Both the position numbers and the translations under genes were made by a program. DNA of 64,000 bases, taken from JAYOEY01 sp038120295. GTDB taxonomy: Bacteria; Pseudomonadota; Alphaproteobacteria; MPNO01; UBA2964. Shown here one piece after another: positions 32,662 through 42,240 of this stretch (the first letter of the stretch is position 1; each line of letters begins with the position of its first letter). The stretch covers positions 62,001 to 126,000 of the forward strand of contig JAYOLL010000008.1 in NCBI GenBank assembly GCA_038120295.1. Direction: 5' to 3'. The notes under the pieces were generated by a model, which did not search any database, was not told where the DNA came from, and was given only the letters and a program-made list of their open reading frames with translations.

Positions 32662-33849
32662 CTATTTTCTGTCGGCCGGCAGCGAATGGCCGAGAGCGTC
32701 CAGCACGCAGTCCGCCGCAACCTCGCTTGGCGCCTTGCCGTCATTGGACAGCATGGACAGCGCCTGATCGTACGCTTTTATCTGCGCCTGCCGCGCTTCG
32801 CTGTCATTCAAAAGGATTTCCAGCGCCCCGGCCAGGCGGTCGGCACGGCAATCGCCCTGGAGAAATTCAGGCACTGCCGGACGGTCGAGGAGCAGGTTGA
32901 CCAGATTCGCGTACTCGACTGAAACCATGTTCCGGACAATCAGGTGAGTCAGCGGGTGAATACGGTAGGCGATCACGCTCGGCGTCCGCGCCCGCGCCAG
33001 TTCCAGGGCGACAGTGCCGGACGCCGCCAGGGCCACGTCGGACGCCGCCATCGCTTCATACCGTTCCCGTTCGGACTCGACGATGGTGACCGGAACAGAC
33101 CAGCCTGCCGTACCCTGCCGAACGAGGCCCACCTTTGACGGCAGGGTCGGAATGACTACCGAAAATTTCCGCCGCCCTTTTCCAAGCATCGCGGCCGTCT
33201 CGCCGAAGATACCGAGGTGGCGCGAAATTTCGCCGCGGCGACTTCCCGACAGAATACAAAGAAGCGTCGTGTCGGGCTCGATCCCATTCCGCTGCCTGAA
33301 CTCCGTTCCGGCATCGGGGTCGATATCGGATTCTAGAACCGAATGGCCGACAAAATCGGTCGCAAGCCCGACACGTTCGAACCAGGGCGGCTCGAACGGC
33401 AGCAACACCAGAAGCCTGTCGAAAACTTTCGCGAACTTCTCTGCCCGGCCGGGCCGCCAGGCCCAGACGGTCGGAGCGACATAGTGAATCCTGGTTGCGG
33501 GAAACCCCTCCAGACGTCTGTGAACACCGAAACAGAACGCTGGCGCATCTACAGTCACGATGGCTTCCGGCCTGATCTCCCGAACATGAGCGGCTGTTTC
33601 GCGCATGCGTTGCATCAGGCGATACGCACGAGGGAGGATTTCCGCAATTCCCATAACGGAAAGCTCTTCCATCGGGAAAAGGCTTTGAAGACCCTCCTCG
33701 GCCATGCGTGGACCGCCCACGCCGAAAAATTCGATCTTCCTGTCTGCCTTCTCCCGCAGCGCCGCGATGAGACGACCGGCAAGCAAATCGCCCGAAGGTT
33801 CGCCGGCGATCACGTATATTTTCAGAGGTTTCTGGCTGTCTTCAGCCAC
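32662..33849 (-). CDS. lpxB: Lipid A disaccharide synthase
   Basis: A 395-residue GT-B glycosyltransferase joining UDP-2,3-diacylglucosamine and lipid X. Conserved features include KIYVIAGEPSGDLLAGRLI at the N-terminus, GVGGPRMAEEGLQSLFPMEELSVMG, YVAPTVWAWRPGRAEK and LLCILSGSRRGEI. It starts with GTG at 33849, overlapping the lpxI stop by 8 bases; no nearby ATG gives the full N-terminus. Last gene of the 15-gene envelope series. Confidence 0.96.
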   Translation of the reverse strand: MAEDSQKPLKIYVIAGEPSGDLLAGRLIAALREKADRKIEFFGVGGPRMAEEGLQSLFPMEELSVMGIAEILPRAYRLMQRMRETAAHVREIRPEAIVTVDAPAFCFGVHRRLEGFPATRIHYVAPTVWAWRPGRAEKFAKVFDRLLVLLPFEPPWFERVGLATDFVGHSVLESDIDPDAGTEFRQRNGIEPDTTLLCILSGSRRGEISRHLGIFGETAAMLGKGRRKFSVVIPTLPSKVGLVRQGTAGWSVPVTIVESERERYEAMAASDVALAASGTVALELARARTPSVIAYRIHPLTHLIVRNMVSVEYANLVNLLLDRPAVPEFLQGDCRADRLAGALEILLNDSEARQAQIKAYDQALSMLSNDGKAPSEVAADCVLDALGHSLPADRK

Positions 33850-34669
33850 CTGAAGGCGCTCTTACTCCGGCAAGGAAGAGCCCCGCGGTATCCGCAGCCT
33901 CGACCATCCGCTCCCGATCGAGGACCAGCGTCCCGCCGGCTTCGATCGCGACCCCCTGCAGTCCGGCCTCGACCGCCGCCAGCATTGTCCTTTCGCCGAC
34001 GGCTGGCAAATCGAGCCGCCGCTCCTGCCCGGTCTTGTGAGCCTTGACCAGAACCGCGCGTTTTCCCTCCCGTTGCAGTGGGCCGCAACGGCGTATCAGC
34101 GCGTCGGTCCCCTCTGCGGCTTCGATCCCCAGAATAATGCCCTGCTGAACGACAACCGACTGCCCGACATCCTGCGCCGCCAGAGTCTGCAACAGCTCGA
34201 ATCCGCGCAAGATGTCCTGCTTTGCATTCTCGTCCGGGGCGTGGCGGCCAAAGACGCCTTCCGTCGCTATCGCGCTCTCAAGGAGGTCCTCCGGGGCGAC
34301 GATTCGAAAACCCTCGCCTTCCATCTCGCTGACGAGCGCTTTCAGGAGCGAGTCGTCGCCGATCCAGGCCTTGCCAAGGCGCGCAAAAAACAGGGCGGTT
34401 CTCCTGTCGGGCCGCAGCTCGAGCAGGCTGGGACGCCTGACCGCTCCGGCAAACACAACGTCGCGAACCTCGTGTTCATGGAGGAGGTCGATTCCGCGTC
34501 CGCCCTCTCCCAGACGAATCCAGTCCTGCGGACAATCGGAAAACAGCGCCGGATCGGCGTGTCCCTTGATCCCCAGGACGAAATGATCGCGGTCGTTGTC
34601 GCGGCACAGCCCCGCTATACGGGCCGGCAGGTCTCCGCTACCCGCGACGATACCCAGCCTATCCGCCAT
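33842..34669 (-). CDS. lpxI: UDP-2,3-diacylglucosamine diphosphatase LpxI
   Basis: A 275-residue protein of the DUF1009/LpxI family, which cleaves UDP-2,3-diacylglucosamine to lipid X in species lacking LpxH. MADRLGIVAGSGDLP, DVVFAGAVRRPSL, VVVQQGIILGIEAAEGTDAL and LVKAHKTGQERRLDLPAVG are typical, and so is its place between lpxA and lpxB. The ATG at 34669 overlaps the lpxA end by 11 bases; a GTG at 34696 is possible but adds atypical residues. Confidence 0.93.
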   Translation of the reverse strand: MADRLGIVAGSGDLPARIAGLCRDNDRDHFVLGIKGHADPALFSDCPQDWIRLGEGGRGIDLLHEHEVRDVVFAGAVRRPSLLELRPDRRTALFFARLGKAWIGDDSLLKALVSEMEGEGFRIVAPEDLLESAIATEGVFGRHAPDENAKQDILRGFELLQTLAAQDVGQSVVVQQGIILGIEAAEGTDALIRRCGPLQREGKRAVLVKAHKTGQERRLDLPAVGERTMLAAVEAGLQGVAIEAGGTLVLDRERMVEAADTAGLFLAGVRAPSGG

Positions 34670-35459
34670 GCTCCGTACGCGGCTGGCAGATTGCACGACT
34701 GGAATCGGTCTGGATGAATTCGACGATATCCATGACCGCCCGGTTATCGCTGTACATCTCCGAAGCGTCCTTCACCCGCTCCGCCATGGAGCCTTCCTCG
34801 GCAAACAACAGACGGTAGGCCTTGCGCAGGTCGGCGATCTCCGTTCGCGAAAACTTGCGGCGCTTGAGGCCTACGATGTTGAGCCCGGCCAGGCGCGCGC
34901 GGTTGCCGAGCACCGAACCGTAGGGAATGACATCCTGCTCGACCCCCGACATCCCGCCGATCATCGAATGGCGGCCAATCCGAACGAACTGGTGAACGGC
35001 GGACAGTCCACCGAGAACGGCATAGTCCTCCACAATGACATGTCCGGCGACAGTGGCGTTATTGGCGAAAATAGCATGATTGCCGATGTGACAGTCATGG
35101 GCGACATGAGCCCCGACCATGAAGAGGCAGTTATTCCCGATGCTGGTCATCATGCCGCCGCCCTCGGTGCCTGGGTTCATGGTGACATGTTCGCGAATAA
35201 TGTTGTTAGCGCCTATTTCCAGCGTCGAGGCCTCGCCCCTGTATTTCAGATCCTGCGGCTGATGCCCTATCGATGCGAACGGATAGATATGGGTGTTGGG
35301 GCCAACAATCGTTCGTCCAGCAACGACAGCGTGCGAAACAAGCCTGACGCCGTCGGCAAGCTGTACATCGGGACCGACACAGCAATAGGGACCGACAAAC
35401 ACGTTATCCCCAAGCTGCGCCCCGTCTTCGATGATTGCCGTGGAATGGATGTCCGACAT
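34659..35459 (-). CDS. lpxA: UDP-N-acetylglucosamine acyltransferase
   Basis: A 266-residue left-handed beta-helix enzyme, first step of lipid A synthesis. Hexapeptide repeats run through the first ~190 residues (IHSTAIIEDGAQLGDNVFVG...), the catalytic histidine sits in CHIGNHAIFANNATVAGH, and the SIGHQPQDLKYRGE stretch and C-terminal helical domain (GLKRRKFSRTEIADLRKAYR) are present. It follows fabZ with an 8-base gap. Confidence 0.97.
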   Translation of the reverse strand: MSDIHSTAIIEDGAQLGDNVFVGPYCCVGPDVQLADGVRLVSHAVVAGRTIVGPNTHIYPFASIGHQPQDLKYRGEASTLEIGANNIIREHVTMNPGTEGGGMMTSIGNNCLFMVGAHVAHDCHIGNHAIFANNATVAGHVIVEDYAVLGGLSAVHQFVRIGRHSMIGGMSGVEQDVIPYGSVLGNRARLAGLNIVGLKRRKFSRTEIADLRKAYRLLFAEEGSMAERVKDASEMYSDNRAVMDIVEFIQTDSSRAICQPRTEHGG

Positions 35460-35467
35460 AAAAACCG

Positions 35468-35932
35468 TTACTCCATGATCATCGCTGTATAGGTAGCTTC
35501 CGCGACCACGGCGTCGTTGACGACAGCTTCGCCGCTGAATTTCCAGACATTGCCGCGACGAGCCTGTTTCCTAACCTTGATATACATGACATCGCCGGGT
35601 GTAACAGGCTTCCGAAATCGCGCGCCCTCAACCGACATGAAATAAACAACCCTGCCTTCCGCAGCCCTGCCGAGGGTATGCATAACGAGCGCCGCCGAGG
35701 TCTGCGCCATCGACTCGACGATCAGTACGCCCGGCATGATCGGATGGCCCGGGAAATGCCCCTGAAAGCAGGGCTCATTAACGGTTACATTCTTGATGCC
35801 GGTGGCGCTTTCGCCGGGCACGATATCGACCATCCGGTCGATCAGCAGAAACGGATACCGGTGCGGAATCAATTCCATGATCCGCTCGATATCGATCTGT
35901 TCGACGACTTCTCCAGACTCTACATTATCCAT
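35468..35932 (-). CDS. fabZ: 3-hydroxyacyl-ACP dehydratase FabZ
   Basis: A 154-residue hot-dog-fold dehydratase of fatty acid elongation. RIMELIPHRYPFLLIDRM and the active-site motif CFQGHFPGHPIMPGVLIVES (His and Glu) identify it; RFRKPVTPGD is near the end. The ATG at 35932 gives a normal length and overlaps lpxD by 8 bases; the longer open frame is antisense noise of lpxD. FabZ competes with LpxA and LpxD for hydroxyacyl-ACP, which explains the shared operon. Confidence 0.96.
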   Translation of the reverse strand: MDNVESGEVVEQIDIERIMELIPHRYPFLLIDRMVDIVPGESATGIKNVTVNEPCFQGHFPGHPIMPGVLIVESMAQTSAALVMHTLGRAAEGRVVYFMSVEGARFRKPVTPGDVMYIKVRKQARRGNVWKFSGEAVVNDAVVAEATYTAMIME

Positions 35933-36956
35933 CGGAACCAACCTTCTTTTCGGACATTCGCTTAAGCCAGGCTGTCTGACGCAGCCACTGCCGTGCCGGA
36001 ACGGCCGGAGATCCGGCAAATCGCTGCCCCGGCGGAATATCGTTCATAACGCCCGACTGCGCGCCGAGCTGGACTCCCTTCCCTATCGTTACATGACCGA
36101 CGATGCCCACCTGTCCGCCGGTCACCACGTGCTCTTCGAGCGTCGTACTGCCCGAAATTCCTGTCTGCGCGACCACGATACACCCATTGCCGAGTCGGAC
36201 ATTGTGACCGATCTGCACCAGGTTATCGATCCGGCACCCGTCGCCGATGATTGTGTCAGGCCCTGCTCCCCGGTCGATCGTCGAATTCGCTCCGATTTCA
36301 ACGCTGTCGCCGATAACGACCCGGCCAAGTTGCGGAACAGTGACAAACCCGTCCCGGGAAGGTGCGAACCCGAACCCGGCTTCGCCAATTCTTACCCCCG
36401 CATACAGGCGAACACCATTGCCCATAAGACAATATGTGACAGAGCAAAGCGGGCCGATGTGGCAGTTCTCTCCGACGACAGTGCCCGCGCCAATGACGGA
36501 GTTGGCGCCGATACGGGTTCCCCGCCCGATCTCTGCGCGAGGGCCGATCACTACACCGGGCGCAAGAGAACAACCTTCTCCAATGACGGCCGTTGGGTCA
36601 ACGGCATGGGTCCCGCCAAAACCGGCCGGAACTGGTTCATCCGGATAAAAGGCCCGCGCGATTTTCGCAAAGCACAGGTAGGGCTCACGCGATTCAAGCA
36701 GCGAAATGCCAGCCGGAGCGTCCCCCGCCCTGTCAGGGTGTACCACCGCACCGCCGGCGGTACTGGACCTGAACTGCTCCACATACCGTGCGTTGTCGAG
36801 GAAGCTGAAATCGTCGGCCCCGGCCTCCGATAGCGGCGCCACGTCGGAGAACATTCTGTCCGGCCTAGTGAGATCATCGATCGAAACGCCCGCGACGCTC
36901 GCCAACTCCGACAGGGAGAATGGCCCCTGGGCGCGGAAAAACCTCGGATCGGCCAT
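35925..36956 (-). CDS. lpxD: UDP-3-O-acylglucosamine N-acyltransferase
   Basis: A 343-residue beta-helix acyltransferase adding the second hydroxyacyl chain in lipid A synthesis. An N-terminal UDP-binding domain (to ~residue 100, FSDVAPLSEAGADDFSFLDN) leads into hexapeptide repeats; the catalytic histidine region is CRIDNLVQIGHNVRLGNGC and GGQVGIVGHVTIGKGVQLG, followed by the C-terminal helix. It starts 8 bases after skp ends. Confidence 0.96.
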   Translation of the reverse strand: MADPRFFRAQGPFSLSELASVAGVSIDDLTRPDRMFSDVAPLSEAGADDFSFLDNARYVEQFRSSTAGGAVVHPDRAGDAPAGISLLESREPYLCFAKIARAFYPDEPVPAGFGGTHAVDPTAVIGEGCSLAPGVVIGPRAEIGRGTRIGANSVIGAGTVVGENCHIGPLCSVTYCLMGNGVRLYAGVRIGEAGFGFAPSRDGFVTVPQLGRVVIGDSVEIGANSTIDRGAGPDTIIGDGCRIDNLVQIGHNVRLGNGCIVVAQTGISGSTTLEEHVVTGGQVGIVGHVTIGKGVQLGAQSGVMNDIPPGQRFAGSPAVPARQWLRQTAWLKRMSEKKVGSDG

Positions 36957-36964
36957 TCCGACCC

Positions 36965-37561
36965 CTATTTCTTGCCGGGCTGAGGCGCGGGATTCTGCTG
37001 CGGGAGCGCAACCTTTACGGACGGCATGCGCTTGTTCAGCCGTTCCAGCACCCGATCGGTGAGGTCGAATTTGGGCCTGGCAAACGCAACCGCGACATTT
37101 GTCAATATCAGGTCCAGCTTCATTTCCTGCGCCAGTTCTCGAACAATCTCATACGCCTTAAGTTGAATTTTCGCAACGCCATCGGACATCGCCCGGTCGA
37201 GTATCCGATTTACGCCCTGCATGTCGCGCTGAACTGTCTGGACGCGCTGCCGAAACTCCCTTTGCCTCTGGGCGAAAGCCTCCGGCGACAGGATCGCGCG
37301 TTCCTGTTCGATGTTGCGCTTCGTCGTTCTGAGTTCGCCTTCCGCTGCGCGAAACCTGTCCTCGAACTGTTTCCTCAGGGTCTGCATCTGCGGACGAATT
37401 CCCTGATACGCGGTTGATTGACGAAGAATTCGCTCCGCATCGATTACGCCCACACTCTGAACCGAATGCGGGTGAGTTCCCTGCGCGAGCGCAGATGACA
37501 TATCGCCCAGAACCACGCCTGCAAAAACGCCGAGAACATAACCCAGTACCGGAAACCGCAT
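36965..37561 (-). CDS. skp: Skp/OmpH-family periplasmic chaperone
   Basis: A 198-residue exported protein with a signal peptide (MRFPVLGYVLGVFAGVVLG, cleavage near SALAQG) and long helical segments (QMQTLRKQFEDRFRAAEGEL and onward) forming the tentacles of the Skp fold, which holds unfolded outer-membrane proteins. VIDAERILRQSTAYQGI is the family N-terminal motif. The ATG at 37561 has AGGAG 6 bases upstream, which decided the start over an in-frame TTG. It follows bamA by 9 bases, the usual order. Confidence 0.92.
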   Translation of the reverse strand: MRFPVLGYVLGVFAGVVLGDMSSALAQGTHPHSVQSVGVIDAERILRQSTAYQGIRPQMQTLRKQFEDRFRAAEGELRTTKRNIEQERAILSPEAFAQRQREFRQRVQTVQRDMQGVNRILDRAMSDGVAKIQLKAYEIVRELAQEMKLDLILTNVAVAFARPKFDLTDRVLERLNKRMPSVKVALPQQNPAPQPGKK

Positions 37562-37570
37562 AAACAACTC

Positions 37571-39853
37571 CTAAAACCTTGCGCCAAAATCGAACCGGAT
37601 CAACTCCGTCTCGTCGAAATCCTCTTTCAGGATCGGAGACGCGAGGTCGATCGAAATCGGTCCGAATGGAGAAACCCATGTCAGCCCCACTCCGACAGAC
37701 GCGCGTAATGACTTGGTATCCACAATATTGCCCAGTGTGGCGTCGGTTTTGCCAAGACTGCCAAGGTCGGTAAAGGCTCGCCCCTTGATTCCGAATTCGT
37801 TCGGCAGCCCCAGCGGAAAGCTGACCTGAGCGACGCCGCTGTAAAACCAGTTTCCGCCGACCGAATCGTCGCTGACAAGATCGCGCGGTCCAACGCCGGC
37901 GTTTGCAAAACCTCTCAGGGAAGCGCCGCCCAGGAAAAATGCATCCGTAACCCGGACATCGTCGTCCAGACCGACGATATAGCCCACCCGGCCGCCGAGG
38001 CTCCCGACGACCTTGTCGTTAAACGGGTAATAGGTTGTCGCTGTCAGCCTGTTTCGCAGATATTTGACGCTGCCACCGAGACCGGCGAAGTGCGTCGAGT
38101 ACTGTGTCACATACCCGTCCGTCGGCGAAATCCTGTTGTCTCGCCGGTCATAGGTAAGCGTCTGTCCGATTTCCGATTTTACAGCCGACCCTTCCTGCGT
38201 TCCTATGGCCAGAGATGCGTTGGCCTTGACGTTTTCGATGGTCTCCTCGCTGACGCGATAGCTCCACCGCTGAGACAGGAATTCGGAGAAATCGTATCCG
38301 ACGCGAAGCCCTGTTCCGACTGACTCCCGTTCGAACGAACTCTCGTCCGACAGGTCTCGCGTTACTCTGAAGAGATCGAAGCCCGCCGAAAGCTTGCGAT
38401 CAAGAAAATACGGTTCTGTAAACTGAAGGTCGATCTCACTAGATTCGGCGCTCAATTGAAGTTTCAGGAAAAGGTCCTGACCTTTTCCCAGGAGATTCCT
38501 CTCACGTATACCGATATCGCCCAAGGGACCGACGGACGATGAGAAACCCGCGCCGAATGAAATCTCGCCGGTCGATCGCTCCTCAATGGCGACCTTGACG
38601 ACAGTCTTGTCCGGTGCCGACCCGGGAACATTCGTCACGGCCACTTTCTCGAAGAATCCGAGATTTCGAATCTGCCGCCTGGCTCTCTGAATTTTGGACG
38701 CATTGAAAGCGTCGCCCTCAACCAGGGGAACTTCGCGACGGATTACCGGGTCGATTGTTCGTACATTGCCGGTTATATCGATCCGCTCGACATATACTCT
38801 TGGACCTTCCTGAATCCGGAAATTCACGTCGATTGTCTTCTTCTCCCGGTCCCGATTAACCTGCGGTCGGATATCGACAAATGCGTATCCGAGGGTTCCA
38901 ACAACGTCTGTCAGCTTGGCGATGACATCCTCAACCCTGTCCGCGTTGTACCAGTCGCCCTCCTGGATAGAGATCTCTCCGCGCATCCTTTCAGGCGTAA
39001 GGTCGCGTAACGCAGCGGAAACATCTATTTTTCCGAACCTGTATCTCTGACCTTCTTCAAGGGTGAAGGTTACGAAAAACCCTTCCCTGTCGGGCGCCAG
39101 TTCGGCAATGGCCGAGAGTACGCGAAAGTCGGCATACCCCTTCGTGAGGTAATAGCGCCGCAAAAGTTCACGGTCGAAAGTCAGCCTGTCCGGATCGTAG
39201 GAATCGTCGGACGACAGAAAGCGATACCACGCGCTTTCCTTGGTTCTGACGACGCTTCTCAAATCGCTGTCCGAAAATACGTCGTTTCCGATAAAGGTAA
39301 TGCGGCGAATTTCGGTGAGCGGTCCCTCCTTGATCTCGAAGACAAGATCGACCCGGTTCTGAGGCAACTGAATGACCTTGGGTTCGACCTTGGCTGCGAA
39401 CCGGCCGCTCCGCCGGTAAATGTCGATAAGACGCTGAACGTCGCTCTGAACCAGAGCGCGGGTATATACCCGCCGCGGCTTAAGACGGACCTCGTCCAAC
39501 AGAATCTTGTCTTCGACGCGCTTGTTACCCTCGAAAGCAATCCTGTTGATGATCGGGTTTTCTACCACCCGTATGACGACTGCGCGCCCTTCCCGCCGAA
39601 CGATGACATCCTCGAACAGACCTGTCGCGAAAAGTTTCTTCAGGGCATCGTCCATCTTCTCGGCGGTGATGATCTCGCCTTCGCGGATCGCGACATAAGA
39701 CCGAATTGTTTCCGGTTCGATCCGCTGAGCGCCTTCCACGCGGATCTCTCGTGCCCCGGACGAGTTTCCCTGGGCGCGCAGATCCCCGACCGCCGCCGCC
39801 ATAACGACCAGAGCGCCAAGAACAACTCCTGCTATAAGGCGCGCAATTCCCAC
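37571..39853 (-). CDS. bamA: Outer membrane protein assembly factor BamA
   Basis: A 760-residue Omp85 protein. Signal peptide at 1-~28 (ending DLRAQG), five POTRA domains to about residue 345 (e.g. IRVEGAQRIEPETIRSYV, RIDITGNVRTIDPVIRREVP), then the 16-strand barrel with GTGLRVGYDFSEF, the FFLGGASLRGFANAGVGPRD loop (conserved RGF) and a final strand ending in phenylalanine (RFDFGARF). The start is GTG at 39853, supported by TGAGGAAA upstream. It inserts beta-barrel proteins in the outer membrane. Confidence 0.97.
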   Translation of the reverse strand: MGIARLIAGVVLGALVVMAAAVGDLRAQGNSSGAREIRVEGAQRIEPETIRSYVAIREGEIITAEKMDDALKKLFATGLFEDVIVRREGRAVVIRVVENPIINRIAFEGNKRVEDKILLDEVRLKPRRVYTRALVQSDVQRLIDIYRRSGRFAAKVEPKVIQLPQNRVDLVFEIKEGPLTEIRRITFIGNDVFSDSDLRSVVRTKESAWYRFLSSDDSYDPDRLTFDRELLRRYYLTKGYADFRVLSAIAELAPDREGFFVTFTLEEGQRYRFGKIDVSAALRDLTPERMRGEISIQEGDWYNADRVEDVIAKLTDVVGTLGYAFVDIRPQVNRDREKKTIDVNFRIQEGPRVYVERIDITGNVRTIDPVIRREVPLVEGDAFNASKIQRARRQIRNLGFFEKVAVTNVPGSAPDKTVVKVAIEERSTGEISFGAGFSSSVGPLGDIGIRERNLLGKGQDLFLKLQLSAESSEIDLQFTEPYFLDRKLSAGFDLFRVTRDLSDESSFERESVGTGLRVGYDFSEFLSQRWSYRVSEETIENVKANASLAIGTQEGSAVKSEIGQTLTYDRRDNRISPTDGYVTQYSTHFAGLGGSVKYLRNRLTATTYYPFNDKVVGSLGGRVGYIVGLDDDVRVTDAFFLGGASLRGFANAGVGPRDLVSDDSVGGNWFYSGVAQVSFPLGLPNEFGIKGRAFTDLGSLGKTDATLGNIVDTKSLRASVGVGLTWVSPFGPISIDLASPILKEDFDETELIRFDFGARF

Positions 39854-39865
39854 GAACGAATTTCC

Positions 39866-41008
39866 TCAGGTTACAAGTTTGACAAAATATTCAACGACGC
39901 GGAGTTGCACCAGATCATTCCACGTCACAAAGACCGTCAGCCCCAGAATAAATGCAAGTCCGATGTTCATCGTGTAGCCCATGGCTCGTTCGCCCAGCGC
40001 ACGCCCGCGAACCGCTTCGATACCGTAGAACACCAGATGACCGCCATCCAGCAGCGGAATGGGCAACAGGTTTATAAGCCCAAGATTAATCGAAAGGATC
40101 GCTGCAAACTGGATCAGCGTCACGATACCCGCCTGGGCCATGTCACCGGAAATCTGCGCAATCCGGATCGGCCCCCCCAGCTCCTTGGCTGTCCTGTTGC
40201 CGGAAATCATCTGACCGAGTGCGTCGAGAATATTTCCGGTAAGGACCGCTGTGTGGATACCCGCCTTCCAGATGGCGGTCAACGGGTCGTGTCGAACGAA
40301 CAGCATGTCACCCGACGAGCGACTGATTCCGAGACGACCGATAACCTGAGTGGCTCCGAATCTCGTTTCCTCGAAAGGCGTGGGAACCGCCGTGACAGTG
40401 ACCTTTTCTCCTTTGCGCAGGACAGTAATCTCCAGCGGTTTTCCGGGAGAAAGCTGAACGATACGGACGATCTGCTCAAAACGTTCGATCTCGGTGGAAT
40501 CGATCGTGAGAAAGACATCGCCCGGTTTCAGCCCGGCCTTGTCCGCCGCGCTCCCCTCGACCACCTGACCTACATCGGCAGGCGTATAGGGCTGACCGAG
40601 AATGCTGAAAAGTCCGGCCATAACAACGATTGCGAACACAAAATTTGCGAGGGGGCCGGCGAAAACCACCCAGGCACGTTGCCGGAGCTTCTTGTTGAAA
40701 AACGAAACATCCAGATCCTGCTGAGAATGGGAGACGCTGTTATCTTCTGCGTCCGGCGCGCTTTCGCCGAACATCTTCACATACCCGCCGAACGGTATAA
40801 GGCTGAATTTCCAGCGTGTTCCGACCCGATCGGTGAAACCGAACAGTTCGGGACCGAACCCGACCGAAAACAGTTCAACCCTAACACAGCACTGGCGAGC
40901 GGCAAGATAGTGTCCCAGCTCGTGAACGAAGACCAGGACGGTCAGAACGAGCAGGAACGGGAGCACGTAAGTCCAGACGCCGCCGAAAAATCCGGTCAGC
41001 AATTCCAT
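39866..41008 (-). CDS. rseP: RseP-type site-2 zinc metalloprotease
   Basis: A 380-residue intramembrane protease. The zinc site HELGH is in the first membrane segment (VLVFVHELGHYLAAR, residues ~24-38), with the third ligand in NLLPIPLLDGGHLVFY (LDG). One clear PDZ domain (residues ~125-210, GQVVEGSAADKAGLKPGDVF) lies between. In E. coli RseP cleaves the anti-sigma factor RseA and leftover signal peptides; the alphaproteobacterial substrate is not evident here. Between dxr and bamA, the standard order. Confidence 0.95.
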   Translation of the reverse strand: MELLTGFFGGVWTYVLPFLLVLTVLVFVHELGHYLAARQCCVRVELFSVGFGPELFGFTDRVGTRWKFSLIPFGGYVKMFGESAPDAEDNSVSHSQQDLDVSFFNKKLRQRAWVVFAGPLANFVFAIVVMAGLFSILGQPYTPADVGQVVEGSAADKAGLKPGDVFLTIDSTEIERFEQIVRIVQLSPGKPLEITVLRKGEKVTVTAVPTPFEETRFGATQVIGRLGISRSSGDMLFVRHDPLTAIWKAGIHTAVLTGNILDALGQMISGNRTAKELGGPIRIAQISGDMAQAGIVTLIQFAAILSINLGLINLLPIPLLDGGHLVFYGIEAVRGRALGERAMGYTMNIGLAFILGLTVFVTWNDLVQLRVVEYFVKLVT

Positions 41009-41049
41009 CAGCCAGCGCCTTTCGAATCAGGAGGTTTCCAGCACATCTC

Positions 41050-42240
41050 TCAGGCGCTTACCCTGCAGGCGGCGGTAAGTTCGGCCGCTGCGATCCGGGC
41101 TTCCCGGTCCACGTTGATAACATCTTCCAGACTGTGCAGGTGCGACCTTACCAGCTTGCCCAGGGTCTCTTCCACGGTTCTGGCTATGTCGAGAAAACCG
41201 ATTTTGCCCCCGAGAAAATCTGCGACCGCAACTTCATTGGCGGCATTCAGAACCGCCGGCCCGGCACCGCCTGCATCAAGGGCTTCGCGGGCGAGACGAA
41301 TGGACGGAAAACGCACGGTATCGGGTTTCTCAAAATCAAGCCGCGCAATCTCCGCCAGATCAAGCCGCGGACTGGGAGATGCCATCCGGCCTGGCCATCC
41401 CAGGGCATAGGAGATGGGGGTCCTCATGTCGGGCGAGCCAAGCTGCGCAAGCACGGATCCATCGATGTAGGCAACCAGACTATGGATGATCGATTGGCGG
41501 TGCACCGTAATGTCGATCTTCTCACCCGGCAGACCGAAGAGGTAGCAGGCTTCGATCAGTTCCAGCCCCTTGTTCATCATGGTCGCCGAATCCACCGAAA
41601 TCTTGGCACCCATATCCCAGTTGGGGTGAGCCACAGCCTGAGCCGGCGTGACCTGCGCCATCTGTTCCAGTGAATACTCCCGGAACGGGCCTCCCGATGC
41701 CGTCAGGATGATTTTTTCGACGGCGCTCTTCTGTTTAAAATCGAACACCTGAAAAATAGCATTATGTTCGGAATCCACCGGCAGCAACGTAGCGCCGGAT
41801 TTTGTCACGGAATCCATGACGAGGTCGCCTGCGCAAACAAGACATTCCTTGTTTGCGAGCGCGACCACGACGCCGCGTTGAATCGCGGAAAGAGTAGGAC
41901 GCAACCCGGCCGCCCCGACGATCGCCGCCATAACCCAGTCGGCCGGTCTAAGCGCTGCTTCTACCAGCGCGTCTTCGCCGGCAGCCGCCTCGACCGACGT
42001 ACCAGAAAGGGCCTCTTTCAGTTCTCCATATCGAGTCTCGTCGGCGACAACCGCGCAGGAGGCATCGAATTCGACTGCCTGCCGGGCCAGAAGCTCGACG
42101 TTGGTATTGGCGGTCAGCGCCTCGACCCGATAGTCGGAACGATTGCGCGCTATAAGGTCAAGCGTGTTGCAGCCAATGGAGCCCGTAGACCCGAGAATGG
42201 TCACGCTTCTGGGCGCCGCGGCCCCGCCATTTACAGCCAT
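41050..42240 (-). CDS. dxr: 1-deoxy-D-xylulose 5-phosphate reductoisomerase
   Basis: A 396-residue NADPH-dependent enzyme, committed step of the MEP pathway. The NADPH-binding ILGSTGSIGCNTLDLI, LANKECLVCAG, PVDSEHNAIFQVF (metal and substrate), LTASGGPFREYSLEQM loop and WDMGAKISVDSATMMNKGLE are diagnostic. It overlaps cdsA by 10 bases. With ispDF at the window start and uppS next door, it supplies the isoprenoid carrier for the envelope. Confidence 0.97.
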   Translation of the reverse strand: MAVNGGAAAPRSVTILGSTGSIGCNTLDLIARNRSDYRVEALTANTNVELLARQAVEFDASCAVVADETRYGELKEALSGTSVEAAAGEDALVEAALRPADWVMAAIVGAAGLRPTLSAIQRGVVVALANKECLVCAGDLVMDSVTKSGATLLPVDSEHNAIFQVFDFKQKSAVEKIILTASGGPFREYSLEQMAQVTPAQAVAHPNWDMGAKISVDSATMMNKGLELIEACYLFGLPGEKIDITVHRQSIIHSLVAYIDGSVLAQLGSPDMRTPISYALGWPGRMASPSPRLDLAEIARLDFEKPDTVRFPSIRLAREALDAGGAGPAVLNAANEVAVADFLGGKIGFLDIARTVEETLGKLVRSHLHSLEDVINVDREARIAAAELTAACRVSA